Shown here in pieces: positions 4,881 through 13,320 of a stretch of DNA of 13,371 bases (position 1 is its first letter; every line of letters begins with the position of its first letter). The translations under genes and the position numbers were made by a program. Source of the DNA: Vicinamibacteria bacterium (GTDB lineage: Bacteria; Acidobacteriota; Vicinamibacteria; Vicinamibacterales; 2-12-FULL-66-21). The DNA is taken from positions 1 to 13,371 of the forward strand of contig JAICSD010000069.1 in assembly GCA_025937075.1 (NCBI GenBank). Reading direction: 5' to 3'. The notes below the pieces were generated by a model that saw only the letters and a program-made list of their open reading frames with translations, did not search any database and had not been told where the DNA came from.

Positions 4881-7800
4881 GCTGGATTCGCGATCTCGTC
4901 GATCCCCAGGCTCGCGCGTGGGAAGACTTCTACCGCAACCGCTGGCAGCACGATCGCGTTGTCCGCAGCACGCACGGCGTCAACTGCACCGGCAGTTGCT
5001 CGTGGCTCGTGTACGTGAAGAACGGCATCGTCACCTGGGAAATGCAGGCGCTCGATTATCCGAAGCTGGATCCGAAGCTGCCGGGTTACGAGCCGCGGGG
5101 GTGCCCGCGGGGGATCGTGTTCTCCTGGTACGTCTACAGCCCCGTTCGCGTGAAGTATCCGTATGTACGCGGCGTGCTGCTCGACGCGTGGCACGACGCG
5201 CGCACGCGGCATGCGGATCCGGTCGACGCATGGACCTCCGTGGTCGAGAACGAGGAGACGCGCGGTGCGTATCAACGGGCGCGCGGCAAGGGAGGGTTCC
5301 GCCGCGCATCCTGGGATGAGGTGCTGGAGATCGTCGCGGCCAGCATGCTTTACACCGCGAAGAAGTACGGCCCCGACCGCGTCATCGGCTTCTCGCCGAT
5401 TCCCGCGATGTCGATGGTGAGCTACGCCGGCGGCTCGCGCCTCCTGCAGCTGTTCGGCGGCGCAATCCTCAGTTTCTACGATACCTACTGCGACTTTCCG
5501 CCGGCCTCACCCGAGACATGGGGCGAGAAGACCGACGTCGCCGAGAGCGCCGACTGGTACAACAGCAAATACATCGTCGTCTGCGGCAGCAACCTGAACA
5601 TGACGCGGACGCCAGACGTGCACTTCGCCGCCGAAGCGCGCAACAACGGCTCGAAGCTCGTCGTGCTCTCGCCGGATTTCAGCGAAGTGGCCCGCTACGC
5701 CGACTGGTGGATTCCAGCGCACGCCGGCACCGACGCGGCGTTCTGGCTCGCGGTGGACCACGTGATCCTGAAGGAGTTTCACGCCGATCGGCAGACGCCG
5801 TATTTCACGGATTACCTGCGCCGATTCTCCGACCAGCCCTTCCTCGTGCAGCTCGACCCTTCAGGCGATTACTTCCTGCCCGGGCGCCTGCTGCGCGCGA
5901 GCGACGTCACCGCCTACGCCGGCGTCGAGCACGCCGAATGGAAGCCCCTGCTCTTCGACGAAACATCGGGCCGTCCGCGCATGCCGCGCGGTTCGATTGG
6001 CTTCCGCTGGCAGCAGCAGCCGGGCCAGTGGAACCTCGATCTGCACGACGGCCTCGACGGCGCGGAGCTGTCGCCGGCGCTCTCGCTGCTCGATCGTGCT
6101 GACGCGCGGCTGAGTGTCACGTTCCACGACTTCGGCGGCGAGCGCGACACCCATCGGATGGTGCCCGTGGTCTACGTCGAGACCACGCGCGGGCGCGTCG
6201 CCGTGACGACCGCGTTCGATCTGCTGATGGCCCACTTCGGCGTCTCCCGCGGCCTCGCGGGTGACTATCCGGCTGACTACGACGATGCGGAGCAGCCGTT
6301 CACGCCGGCGTGGCAGGAGCGGTTCACCGGCGTCGGGCGGCAGACCGTCATCCAGATGGCCCGCGAGTTCGCGCGCACGGCCGAGCACACGCAGGGCAAG
6401 TGCACGGTCATCGTCGGCTCGGGCGTCAATCACTGGTACCACGCGAACCTCCACTATCGCGCGATGATCACGGCGCTCGTGTCGTGCGGGTGCGTTGGCG
6501 TCAACGGAGGGGGGCTCAATCACTACACGGGCCAGGAGAAGCTCGTGCCCGGAGCGTCGTGGTCCATGCTCGCCATGGCGCGCGACTGGGTGGGGTCGCC
6601 GCGGCTGCAGAACGGACCGTCGTTCCACTTCGTGCACAGCGATCAGTGGCGCTACCATAGCGGCCTCGCCGAAGATCATCCAGAGCGCGGGCCGTTCGCC
6701 GCCAGCACCCTGATGGACATGCAGTCGGCCGCCGTCAAGATGGGGTGGCTGCCGTTCTATCCGCAATTCGACGACAGCTCGATCGCGCTCGTGCGCCAGG
6801 CCGAGCACGCCGGCGCCACCACGCCGGACGAGGTCGTCCGTTGGACGGTCGATCGGCTGCGCACGCGGGCGACGCAGTTCGCGGTCGATCACCCCGACGC
6901 GCCCTCCAACTGGCCGCGCGTGTGGATCATCTGGCGGGCCAACGCGCTGCACGCGAGCGCGAAGGGATACGAGTACTTCCTGCGGCACTATCTGGGCACC
7001 GCCGACAGCGCCGTCGCGCCGGAAGTCACGCCGAAGCCGGTCGGCGATGGGCCGTGGCGCGATCCGGTCGCGCGCGGCAAGATGGATCTCGTCGTCGATC
7101 TGAACTTCCGGATGGACACGTCGGCGCTCTACTCCGACATCGTGCTCCCGTCGGCGAGCTGGTACGAGAAGGACGACCTGAGCACGACCGACCTGCACTC
7201 GTTCATTCATCCGCTCGGCGCGGCGGTGCCGCCCTGCTGGGAGTCGCGCACGGACTGGGACATCTTCCGGATGCTCGCCGCGAAGATCTCCGCGCTCGCG
7301 GGACCGCACTTCCCGGAGCCGTTCCGCGACTTGATCGCCTCGCCGCTGCTGCACGATACGCCGTCGGAGATCGCGCAGCCGCACGTCCGGCGGTGGTACG
7401 ACGGGGAGTGCGAGGCGGTGCCCGGCCGCACGATGCCGCACCTGCGCGTCGTCGAGCGCGACTACGCCAACATCCATCACCAGTTCTGCTCGCTCGGGCC
7501 GGGTTTGCGCGAGCACGGCGTCGAGGAGCGGGGGATCGACATCCCCGTGGCCGATCTGTACGACGAGTTCGGATTGCGAGTGAAGCCGTACGAATGGGGC
7601 GGCCGGTCGTACCCCTCGCTGGTGGAGGCGCGCGATGCGGCGAACATGATCCTGTTCTTCGCGCCGGAAACCAACGGTGAAGTCTCGTATCGCGGGTTCC
7701 AGACCCACGAGCGGAACACCGGGCTGAAGCTCGCCGATCTCGCCGAAGCCAACCGCGACGTCCGCTACGACTTCGCGACGCTCACGGACCAGCCGCGGCG

Positions 7801-8488
7801 CATCCTCACCAGCCCGACATGGTCCGGCATCGTCAACGGCGGCCGCCCCTACAGCGCGTTCTGCCAGAACGTCGAGCGCCTGGTCCCGTGGCGCACGCTC
7901 ACGGGACGCCAACACCTGTATCTGGATCACGAAGCCTATCGCGCGTTCGGCGAGGCGCTGCCCGCGTTCAAGCCGCGCCTCACGCAGGCGATCACGCGCG
8001 AGCTCGAGGCCACGCCGGCCCCGCCGGGATCGCTCGTCGTGAACTGCCTGACGCCGCACGGCAAGTGGCACATCCACACGACGTACTCAGAGGATCTGCG
8101 GATGCTGACGCTCTCGCGCGGCATCGAGCCTCTGTGGATCAACGACCGCGACGCCCAGGAGATGGGGGTCGACGACAACGACTGGGTGGAGATGCTGAAC
8201 GACAACGGCGCGGTCGTGACACGCGCGGTTGTCAGCGCGAGAATCCCGCGCGGGGTGGTGTTCTACTACCACGCGATGGATCGCACCGTCGCGTTTCCGC
8301 TGTCGCCCACGCGGGGGCATCGCGGCGGATCGACCAACAGCATCACGCGCCTGCGGCTCAAGCCGGTGCTGATGGTCGGCGGATACGCGCAGCACTGTTA
8401 CCGGTTCAACGACTACGGTCCGGCGGCATCGGACCGGGACACCTATGCCGTGGTGCGCCGCCTGCCGAAGCGTCCGGCGTATTACTGA
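4877..8488 (+). CDS. narG: Respiratory nitrate reductase alpha subunit NarG
   Basis: This 1203-residue protein is the catalytic subunit, which reduces nitrate to nitrite at a bis-MGD molybdenum centre on the cytoplasmic side. It aligns over its length with E. coli NarG (1247 residues), being slightly shorter at both ends. The FS0 cluster ligands are His33, Cys37, Cys41 and Cys76, with the same spacing as His49, Cys53, Cys57 and Cys92 in E. coli. The molybdenum ligand is Asp206 in the YCD motif, equivalent to Asp222. Conserved blocks include GFSPIPAMSMVSY (171-183), NHWYH and SPTWSG. There is no twin-arginine signal, so this is the cytoplasm-facing type. The protein family also includes the Nitrobacter-type nitrite oxidoreductase, so the working direction is not proven by sequence, but the narGHJI order favours nitrate reduction. 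The TGA overlaps the narH ribosome binding site. Confidence 0.97.
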   Translation: MSWIRDLVDPQARAWEDFYRNRWQHDRVVRSTHGVNCTGSCSWLVYVKNGIVTWEMQALDYPKLDPKLPGYEPRGCPRGIVFSWYVYSPVRVKYPYVRGVLLDAWHDARTRHADPVDAWTSVVENEETRGAYQRARGKGGFRRASWDEVLEIVAASMLYTAKKYGPDRVIGFSPIPAMSMVSYAGGSRLLQLFGGAILSFYDTYCDFPPASPETWGEKTDVAESADWYNSKYIVVCGSNLNMTRTPDVHFAAEARNNGSKLVVLSPDFSEVARYADWWIPAHAGTDAAFWLAVDHVILKEFHADRQTPYFTDYLRRFSDQPFLVQLDPSGDYFLPGRLLRASDVTAYAGVEHAEWKPLLFDETSGRPRMPRGSIGFRWQQQPGQWNLDLHDGLDGAELSPALSLLDRADARLSVTFHDFGGERDTHRMVPVVYVETTRGRVAVTTAFDLLMAHFGVSRGLAGDYPADYDDAEQPFTPAWQERFTGVGRQTVIQMAREFARTAEHTQGKCTVIVGSGVNHWYHANLHYRAMITALVSCGCVGVNGGGLNHYTGQEKLVPGASWSMLAMARDWVGSPRLQNGPSFHFVHSDQWRYHSGLAEDHPERGPFAASTLMDMQSAAVKMGWLPFYPQFDDSSIALVRQAEHAGATTPDEVVRWTVDRLRTRATQFAVDHPDAPSNWPRVWIIWRANALHASAKGYEYFLRHYLGTADSAVAPEVTPKPVGDGPWRDPVARGKMDLVVDLNFRMDTSALYSDIVLPSASWYEKDDLSTTDLHSFIHPLGAAVPPCWESRTDWDIFRMLAAKISALAGPHFPEPFRDLIASPLLHDTPSEIAQPHVRRWYDGECEAVPGRTMPHLRVVERDYANIHHQFCSLGPGLREHGVEERGIDIPVADLYDEFGLRVKPYEWGGRSYPSLVEARDAANMILFFAPETNGEVSYRGFQTHERNTGLKLADLAEANRDVRYDFATLTDQPRRILTSPTWSGIVNGGRPYSAFCQNVERLVPWRTLTGRQHLYLDHEAYRAFGEALPAFKPRLTQAITRELEATPAPPGSLVVNCLTPHGKWHIHTTYSEDLRMLTLSRGIEPLWINDRDAQEMGVDDNDWVEMLNDNGAVVTRAVVSARIPRGVVFYYHAMDRTVAFPLSPTRGHRGGSTNSITRLRLKPVLMVGGYAQHCYRFNDYGPAASDRDTYAVVRRLPKRPAYY

Positions 8489-8493
8489 GGAGG
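8487..8493 (+). promoter_or_regulatory. Ribosome binding site of narH
   Basis: GAGGAGG overlaps the narG stop codon and sits six bases before GTG at 8500. It supports the GTG start over the in-frame ATG at 8524, and it couples narH to narG translation. Confidence 0.8.
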
Positions 8494-8499
8494 CTCGAG

Positions 8500-9987
8500 G
8501 TGAACGTCCGCTGTCAGATCGCGATGGTGTTCCACCTGGACAAGTGCATCGGCTGTCATACGTGCAGCCTGGCCTGCAAGAACCTGTGGACCGGGCGGCC
8601 GGGCACGGAATACATGTGGTGGAACAACGTCGAGACGAAGCCGGGCACGGGCTATCCCACGCTGTACGAAGACCAGGAGGAATACAGCGGCGGGTGGAAA
8701 GTCGAAGGCGACGAGCTGAAGCTGCGCCTCGGCACGCGTCCGGGTGAACTGCTGCGGCTGGCGTTCAACCCGAAGCTGCCGTCGCTCGACGACTACTACG
8801 AGCCGTGGACCTACAAGTACGAGGACATCATCGACTCTCCCGCGAGCGACGAGCAGCCCGTCGCCGTACCGATCTCGCTCGTGACGCGCGAAGAGATGGA
8901 GATTCAGGCCGGCCCGAACTGGGACGACAACCTCGGCGGCTCGTCGATCTATGCCGCCAACGATCCGAACCTCGCCGCGCTGTCGGATGAGGAGCGGCGG
9001 CAGATGTTCGAGGTCGAGCGCATCGTGCACTTCTACCTGCCGCGCATCTGCAATCACTGCATCAACCCGAGCTGTGTCGCGGCGTGCCCGGCGGGTGCGA
9101 TTTACAAGCGCGGGGAAGACGGCATCGTGCTCGTCAGCCAGGAGAACTGCATGGGCTGGCGCATGTGCATCTCCGGCTGTCCCTACAAGAAGGTGTACTT
9201 CAACTGGGCCACCGGAAAATCCGAGAAGTGCATCCTGTGTTATCCCCGGCTCGAGACGCAGCAGGCGCCGGCGTGCATGCACTCGTGCGTGGGGCGGATC
9301 CGCTATCTGGGCGTGCTGCTCTATGACGCAGACCGTATCGCGGAAGCGGCGACACGGCCGGATGCGGAGCTGGTCGAAGCCCAGCGCAGTCTGATCCTCG
9401 ATCCCTTCGATCCGGAAGTACAGCGGCTCGCGACCGAGAATGGCCTCGATGCGAAAGTGATCGAGGCGGCGCAGCGATCGCCGGTCTTCCGATACGTCAA
9501 GGAGTGGCGGCTCGCGCTGCCGCTGCATCCCGAATATCGCACCATGCCCATGCTGTTCTACGTCCCGCCGTTGCTGCCGATCACCGGTTCGGTCGATAAC
9601 GGCGTGTACGAGACCGCGCGGGATCTATTCAGTTCCATCGAACATGCGCGGCTGCCGATTCGATACATGGCGTCGCTGTTCACAGCCGGCGACGAAGAGG
9701 AGGTGGCGAGGGTCTATCGGAAGATGGTCGCGCTGCGTATCTACAAGCGCGGTCAAACCGTCGGCGACATCGACGAGGCTGAAGTGGCGCGCGCGCTCGA
9801 GCAGGGTGCGACGACGCCGGCGGAACTCGAGGCCATCTATCACCTCACATCGATCGCCGATTTCGACGAGCGGTTCGTCGTCCCCCCGTTCGCGCGCGAA
9901 GCCGCCATCGAACTGCTCGAGGTGACGCAGGAGCGGCAGGAAGGCGGCGGCATGGGCTTCATGCGCGAGCCGCGGCGGGGGCTGTGA
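8500..9987 (+). CDS. narH: Respiratory nitrate reductase beta subunit NarH
   Basis: The 495-residue product is the electron-transfer subunit with four iron-sulfur clusters linking the NarI hemes to NarG. Sixteen ligand-region positions match E. coli NarH in number as well as type: Cys16/19/22/26, Cys184/187/192/196, Cys217/Trp220/Cys223/Cys227 and Cys244/247/259/263. Trp220 in place of a cysteine marks the 3Fe-4S cluster site. GTG at 8500 gives an N-terminus (VNVRCQIAMV) that aligns with the E. coli start; a much longer open frame upstream runs antiparallel in meaning to narG and is not coding. The gene starts 11 bases after narG and ends one base before narJ. Confidence 0.97.
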   Translation: MNVRCQIAMVFHLDKCIGCHTCSLACKNLWTGRPGTEYMWWNNVETKPGTGYPTLYEDQEEYSGGWKVEGDELKLRLGTRPGELLRLAFNPKLPSLDDYYEPWTYKYEDIIDSPASDEQPVAVPISLVTREEMEIQAGPNWDDNLGGSSIYAANDPNLAALSDEERRQMFEVERIVHFYLPRICNHCINPSCVAACPAGAIYKRGEDGIVLVSQENCMGWRMCISGCPYKKVYFNWATGKSEKCILCYPRLETQQAPACMHSCVGRIRYLGVLLYDADRIAEAATRPDAELVEAQRSLILDPFDPEVQRLATENGLDAKVIEAAQRSPVFRYVKEWRLALPLHPEYRTMPMLFYVPPLLPITGSVDNGVYETARDLFSSIEHARLPIRYMASLFTAGDEEEVARVYRKMVALRIYKRGQTVGDIDEAEVARALEQGATTPAELEAIYHLTSIADFDERFVVPPFAREAAIELLEVTQERQEGGGMGFMREPRRGL

Positions 9988-9988
9988 C

Positions 9989-10549
9989 GTGCTCGAGCAC
10001 CTGGCCGCTCTCCTCGAGTATCCGCAGTCGCCGCCGCACGCGGCCCTTGCGCAGGCCGTCTCGGCGTGCGCGGGCTCGAATCCCCGCGCGGCCGTCCACG
10101 TGGCCGCCTTCGCCGGCGCGGCGAGCGACCTGACGCACCACGAGCTGCAGGAGCTGTACACCAGGACATTCGATTTCGACGGCGAGACGGCGTTGTATGT
10201 CGGCCATCAGTTGTTCGCCGAAGACGGCCGCCGCGGACTGTTGATCGCCGGCCTGATCGACCGCTACACCCGCCTGGGCCTGACCGACGGCGGCGAGCTG
10301 GCGGATCACTTCGCGCCCGTGCTGCGGTCGCTTGCGCGAGATCGCGAGAGCGAAGAAGCCCGTGAGCTCGTCGCGGCGGCGCTCCTGCCCGCCATCGCGA
10401 AGGCGCTGCCGGCGGTTGAACGCCGGGCAGACATGTACGCGGCACTGCTGCGCGCCGTCGTCCTCGTGCTGGACGAGGACGCCTGCGCGACGGCGCCCGC
10501 TGGAAGCGACGCATGGACATCGTTCTCTTCGCCGTCTTTCCGTACGTAG
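9989..10549 (+). CDS. narJ: Nitrate reductase assembly chaperone NarJ
   Basis: This 186-residue soluble, mostly helical protein has the NarJ/TorD-family core ELYTRTFDF (residues 55-63) and a YVGHQLFAEDGRRG segment (70-83) matching the conserved H-x-x-G-x-x-RG region. NarJ binds apo-NarG and governs molybdenum cofactor insertion and membrane docking; it is not part of the finished enzyme. It is shorter than E. coli NarJ (236 residues), mostly at the C-terminus. GTG at 9989 follows the narH stop after one base; no strong ribosome binding site is seen, so re-initiation from narH is likely. The last 37 bases overlap the narI start in another frame. Confidence 0.88.
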   Translation: MLEHLAALLEYPQSPPHAALAQAVSACAGSNPRAAVHVAAFAGAASDLTHHELQELYTRTFDFDGETALYVGHQLFAEDGRRGLLIAGLIDRYTRLGLTDGGELADHFAPVLRSLARDRESEEARELVAAALLPAIAKALPAVERRADMYAALLRAVVLVLDEDACATAPAGSDAWTSFSSPSFRT

Positions 10550-11772
10550 CGGTCGTAACGGCGATCGCGGCGGGATGGTGGCGATACGACCGATCGCGGT
10601 TTTCGTACTCGAGCATGTCGTCGCAACTGCTCGAGAACCGCGCGCTCTTCTGGGGGTCCGTTCCCTGGCACTACGGGATCACGCTCATCCTGCTGGCCCA
10701 CCTGATTGCCTGGCTGCTGCCCGGGCCGTCACTGCTCGTGCTCGGGCGCGGCGTTCGTCTCGCCGCGATCGAAACGGCCGGGCTGGCGCTGGCGCTGTAT
10801 GCCGCGATCGGCCTGGCGATCCTCATGGTGCGGCGGCTGCCGCCGGTCTCGAGGGCCGCGGCGAGCACGTCGAAGATGGATTGGATCATCCTCGTCTTTC
10901 TTGCGGTGCAGGTGGTGACCGGACTGCTCGTCGCGCTGTTCAATCGCTGGGGCTCCCTTTGGTACATTCACGCCGCGGTGCCCTGGCTCTGGTCGCTGGT
11001 AAAGCTCCAGCCGGATGTGCGAGCCGTCGCGGTGTTGCCCGCGCTCGTGCAGTTCCATTTCCTTGTCGGCTTTCTGCTGATCCTGTTGTTTCCGATGAGC
11101 CGCCTCGTTCACATCGCGGTGCCGCCGATCCGATATCTGTGGCGCCCGTATCAGGTGGTCATCTGGCGGCGCGATCCGCGTCGGCACGGCAGGATCCACC
11201 CGGGGATGTTGATGGTCACGACGCCCCCGGATACGAGGCCCATGTCGAATCACACATTACCGCCCACCCCGCCCTGTCAGGATGCCGCGCGCGGCGAACC
11301 GCCGGGCCGGCGCAGGTTCCTCTCGCAGTTGAGCGTGATAGCCGGCAGCGTGGCGGGCCTGATCGTCGGCCTGCCGACCGTCGCGTTTCTGCTCGGCCTG
11401 CGCAAGACACCGCAGGTGTGGACACCCGTCGGAGCCGTCGATGATTTCACCGTCGGCGCGACGACGAAGGTGGCATTTGCCGATCCGTCGCCGCTGCCGT
11501 GGGCCGGCGTGACCGCGCAGACGGCCGCGTGGCTGCGGCGCGAGAGCGACGGCTTCACGGCGTTCTCCCTGAACTGCACGCACCTCGGCTGCCCCGTGCG
11601 ATGGCTGGCCGACGCCGAGCTCTTCATGTGTCCGTGTCACGGAGGCGTGTTCTACAAGGACGGGAGGGTCGCGTCCGGGCCGCCGCCGCAGCCGCTGGCA
11701 ACCTATCCCGTGCGAGTGCGCGATGGACGAGTCGAAATCCTCACCAGCCCGCTACCCATCTCGGGCCGCTGA
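10513..11772 (+). CDS. narI: NarI-Rieske fusion: nitrate reductase gamma subunit joined to Rieske Fe-S protein
   Basis: This 419-residue protein joins two redox modules in one frame. Residues 1 to about 225 are NarI: five membrane helices and all four b-heme ligands, His53, His63, His182 and His200, matching E. coli His56, His66, His187 and His205 in context and nearly in number. A polar linker (about 226-265) leads to a twin-arginine-like motif (Arg266-Arg-Arg-Phe-Leu270), a sixth hydrophobic helix (about 274-296) and a Rieske domain with Cys355-Thr-His357 and Cys373-Pro-Cys375-His376; Cys360 and Cys375 can form the usual disulfide. NarI ends in the cytoplasm, so the sixth helix would place the Rieske domain outside, as required. 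ATG at 10513 has GGAAG six bases upstream. An internal ATG at 11242 (Met244) could also yield a separate Rieske protein, but there is no stop after the NarI part. The end overlaps the cytochrome b gene by 50 bases. Confidence 0.9.
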   Translation: MDIVLFAVFPYVAVVTAIAAGWWRYDRSRFSYSSMSSQLLENRALFWGSVPWHYGITLILLAHLIAWLLPGPSLLVLGRGVRLAAIETAGLALALYAAIGLAILMVRRLPPVSRAAASTSKMDWIILVFLAVQVVTGLLVALFNRWGSLWYIHAAVPWLWSLVKLQPDVRAVAVLPALVQFHFLVGFLLILLFPMSRLVHIAVPPIRYLWRPYQVVIWRRDPRRHGRIHPGMLMVTTPPDTRPMSNHTLPPTPPCQDAARGEPPGRRRFLSQLSVIAGSVAGLIVGLPTVAFLLGLRKTPQVWTPVGAVDDFTVGATTKVAFADPSPLPWAGVTAQTAAWLRRESDGFTAFSLNCTHLGCPVRWLADAELFMCPCHGGVFYKDGRVASGPPPQPLATYPVRVRDGRVEILTSPLPISGR

Positions 11773-13213
11773 ATCGCTCGTCGGCCGCGCCGCGGCTCGC
11801 GCGTGGCGCTGGTTCGACGACGTGACGGGCGTGTCGCGTACGGTCGGCCCGATCCTCACGCACGTCGTGCCCAACGCGCGCCGTTCGCGCTGGTTCTACG
11901 TGTTCGGCAGCGCAACGCTCGCCGTCTTCATGGTGCAGGTGATCACCGGGATCGCGCTCTCGAGCGCGTACGTCACCGGCTCCGGTCAGGCGTACGACAG
12001 CCTGCGCTTCATCACGTCGACGCCCCTCGGCCGCGTGCTGCGTGGGATGCACGACTTCGGCGCCTCCGCGATGATCGTGCTGATTGGGATCCATACGATT
12101 CGCGTCTACTTGATGGGCGCGTACAAGTATCCGCGCCAGATGAACTGGTTGACCGGAGCAGGACTGCTGCTGTTGACGCTCGGGATGGCGTTCACCGGTC
12201 AGTTGCTGCGCTGGGACCAGACCGGATTCTGGACGGCTGTCGTGGCGGCCGAGCAGGCGGGGAAGGCGCCGGTGATCGGTACCTGGCTCGCCCGGTTCGT
12301 GCTGGCCGGAACCATTCCGGGCGGCGCGACCTTGAGCCGCTTCTTCTCGGCCCACGTGTTCTTCATCCCCGCTCTGATGTTCACGCTGATCGGGGCGCAT
12401 CTCTATCTCGTGCTCTACAACGGCATCTCAGAGCCGCCGGTCGCCGGGCAACCCGTCGTGCCTCGCACGTATCGCGTGTGGTATCACCGTCTGCTCGAGC
12501 GCGACGGTGTGCCCTTCTGGCCCGACGCCGCGTGGCGCGACGCGGTTGTCGCACTTGGCGTCGTCCTCGTCATCGCGACGCTGGCGATCGCGTTCGGGCC
12601 GCCGCAACTCGGCAAGCCGCCTGATCCGACGCTCGTGGCCGAGTCGCCGCGACCCGATTGGTACTTCCTCTGGTATTTCGCCCTGCTGACGCTGATTCCG
12701 AAATGGTCGGAACGGTGGGTGATCCTGTTGGGGCCCCTCATCTTCGGCCTGTTCCTGATCTTCCTGCCGTTTGTGGCCCCCAAGGGGGAACGCCATCCGC
12801 TCCGCCGGCCGTGGTCCATCGTGATCGTCGCGTTCGTCGTCGGGATCATCTTCCACTATTCGTTCGTCGGCCACCAGGCGCCGTGGGCGCCGCGGATGGA
12901 CGCGCCGCCTCTGCCGGCGCACGTTGTCGGCGTGACGACCGGACCCATCGCCGACGGCGCGCGCGTGTTCTATGACAAGGGCTGCGAGTTCTGCCACGTC
13001 GTGTCCGGATATGGTGGCATCCGCGGCCCCGGATTGAGCGATGCGGGAGATCGCCTCACGCGCGAGCAGATGCGCACGCGGATCCTGACCGGCGCCGCGA
13101 ACATGCCGTCCTACACGGGAAATCTCACGCCGGAACAGATGTCGGCGCTGCTCGCGTTCCTCGAATCGCGCCATCAGGTCGGCCCACCGGTGCCGTCGAC
13201 GTCCGGCAGGTAA
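11723..13213 (+). CDS. Cytochrome b (bc/b6f type) with C-terminal cytochrome c domain
   Basis: This 496-residue membrane protein is the quinol-oxidising core of a bc-type complex. The four b-heme ligands are His110 and His124 (14 apart) and His211 and His226 (15 apart), the spacing of cytochrome b6 rather than mitochondrial-type cytochrome b. The C-terminal membrane half is fused on as in full-length cytochrome b, and has PDWY (311-314), a variant of the Qo-site PEWY motif. After the last helix (about 364-380), a class I cytochrome c domain follows with Cys421-x2-Cys424-His425 and Met461 as likely sixth ligand; it replaces a separate cytochrome c1 or f. With the Rieske domain encoded just upstream, it makes a minimal quinol:cytochrome c oxidoreductase. 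ATG at 11723 overlaps the previous gene by 50 bases, so translation is likely coupled. It is the last gene of the operon. Confidence 0.92.
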   Translation: MDESKSSPARYPSRAAESLVGRAAARAWRWFDDVTGVSRTVGPILTHVVPNARRSRWFYVFGSATLAVFMVQVITGIALSSAYVTGSGQAYDSLRFITSTPLGRVLRGMHDFGASAMIVLIGIHTIRVYLMGAYKYPRQMNWLTGAGLLLLTLGMAFTGQLLRWDQTGFWTAVVAAEQAGKAPVIGTWLARFVLAGTIPGGATLSRFFSAHVFFIPALMFTLIGAHLYLVLYNGISEPPVAGQPVVPRTYRVWYHRLLERDGVPFWPDAAWRDAVVALGVVLVIATLAIAFGPPQLGKPPDPTLVAESPRPDWYFLWYFALLTLIPKWSERWVILLGPLIFGLFLIFLPFVAPKGERHPLRRPWSIVIVAFVVGIIFHYSFVGHQAPWAPRMDAPPLPAHVVGVTTGPIADGARVFYDKGCEFCHVVSGYGGIRGPGLSDAGDRLTREQMRTRILTGAANMPSYTGNLTPEQMSALLAFLESRHQVGPPVPSTSGR

Positions 13214-13279
13214 GACGCCGCGGACGATCTGAGGCTCCCACAACGACACCAGTAAGGCTGCCCTCCACCACTTCGACAT

Positions 13280-13320
13280 CCTGCGGCCAGGTGCGACTCG
13301 GCCGCAGGCGCCTCCGTTTT
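13280..13320 (+). terminator. Weak intrinsic-terminator-like hairpin after the operon
   Basis: CCTGCGGCC (13280-13288) and GGCCGCAGG (13300-13308) form a perfect nine-base stem with an 11-base loop, 66 bases after the cytochrome b stop. A TTTT follows eight bases after the stem, which is further than in a standard terminator. I see no gene between 13214 and the end of the window. Confidence 0.5.

Noticed and set aside
5861..8077. Very long open frame (738 codons) on the minus strand inside narG
   Set aside because: It lies wholly antisense to a gene with exact family motifs. Its product is Arg-rich with no recognisable domain, typical of high-GC antisense open frames.
7819..8499. Upstream extension of the narH reading frame into narG
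   Set aside because: The GTG at 8500 with GAGGAGG six bases upstream gives the family N-terminus. The extension overlaps conserved narG sequence.
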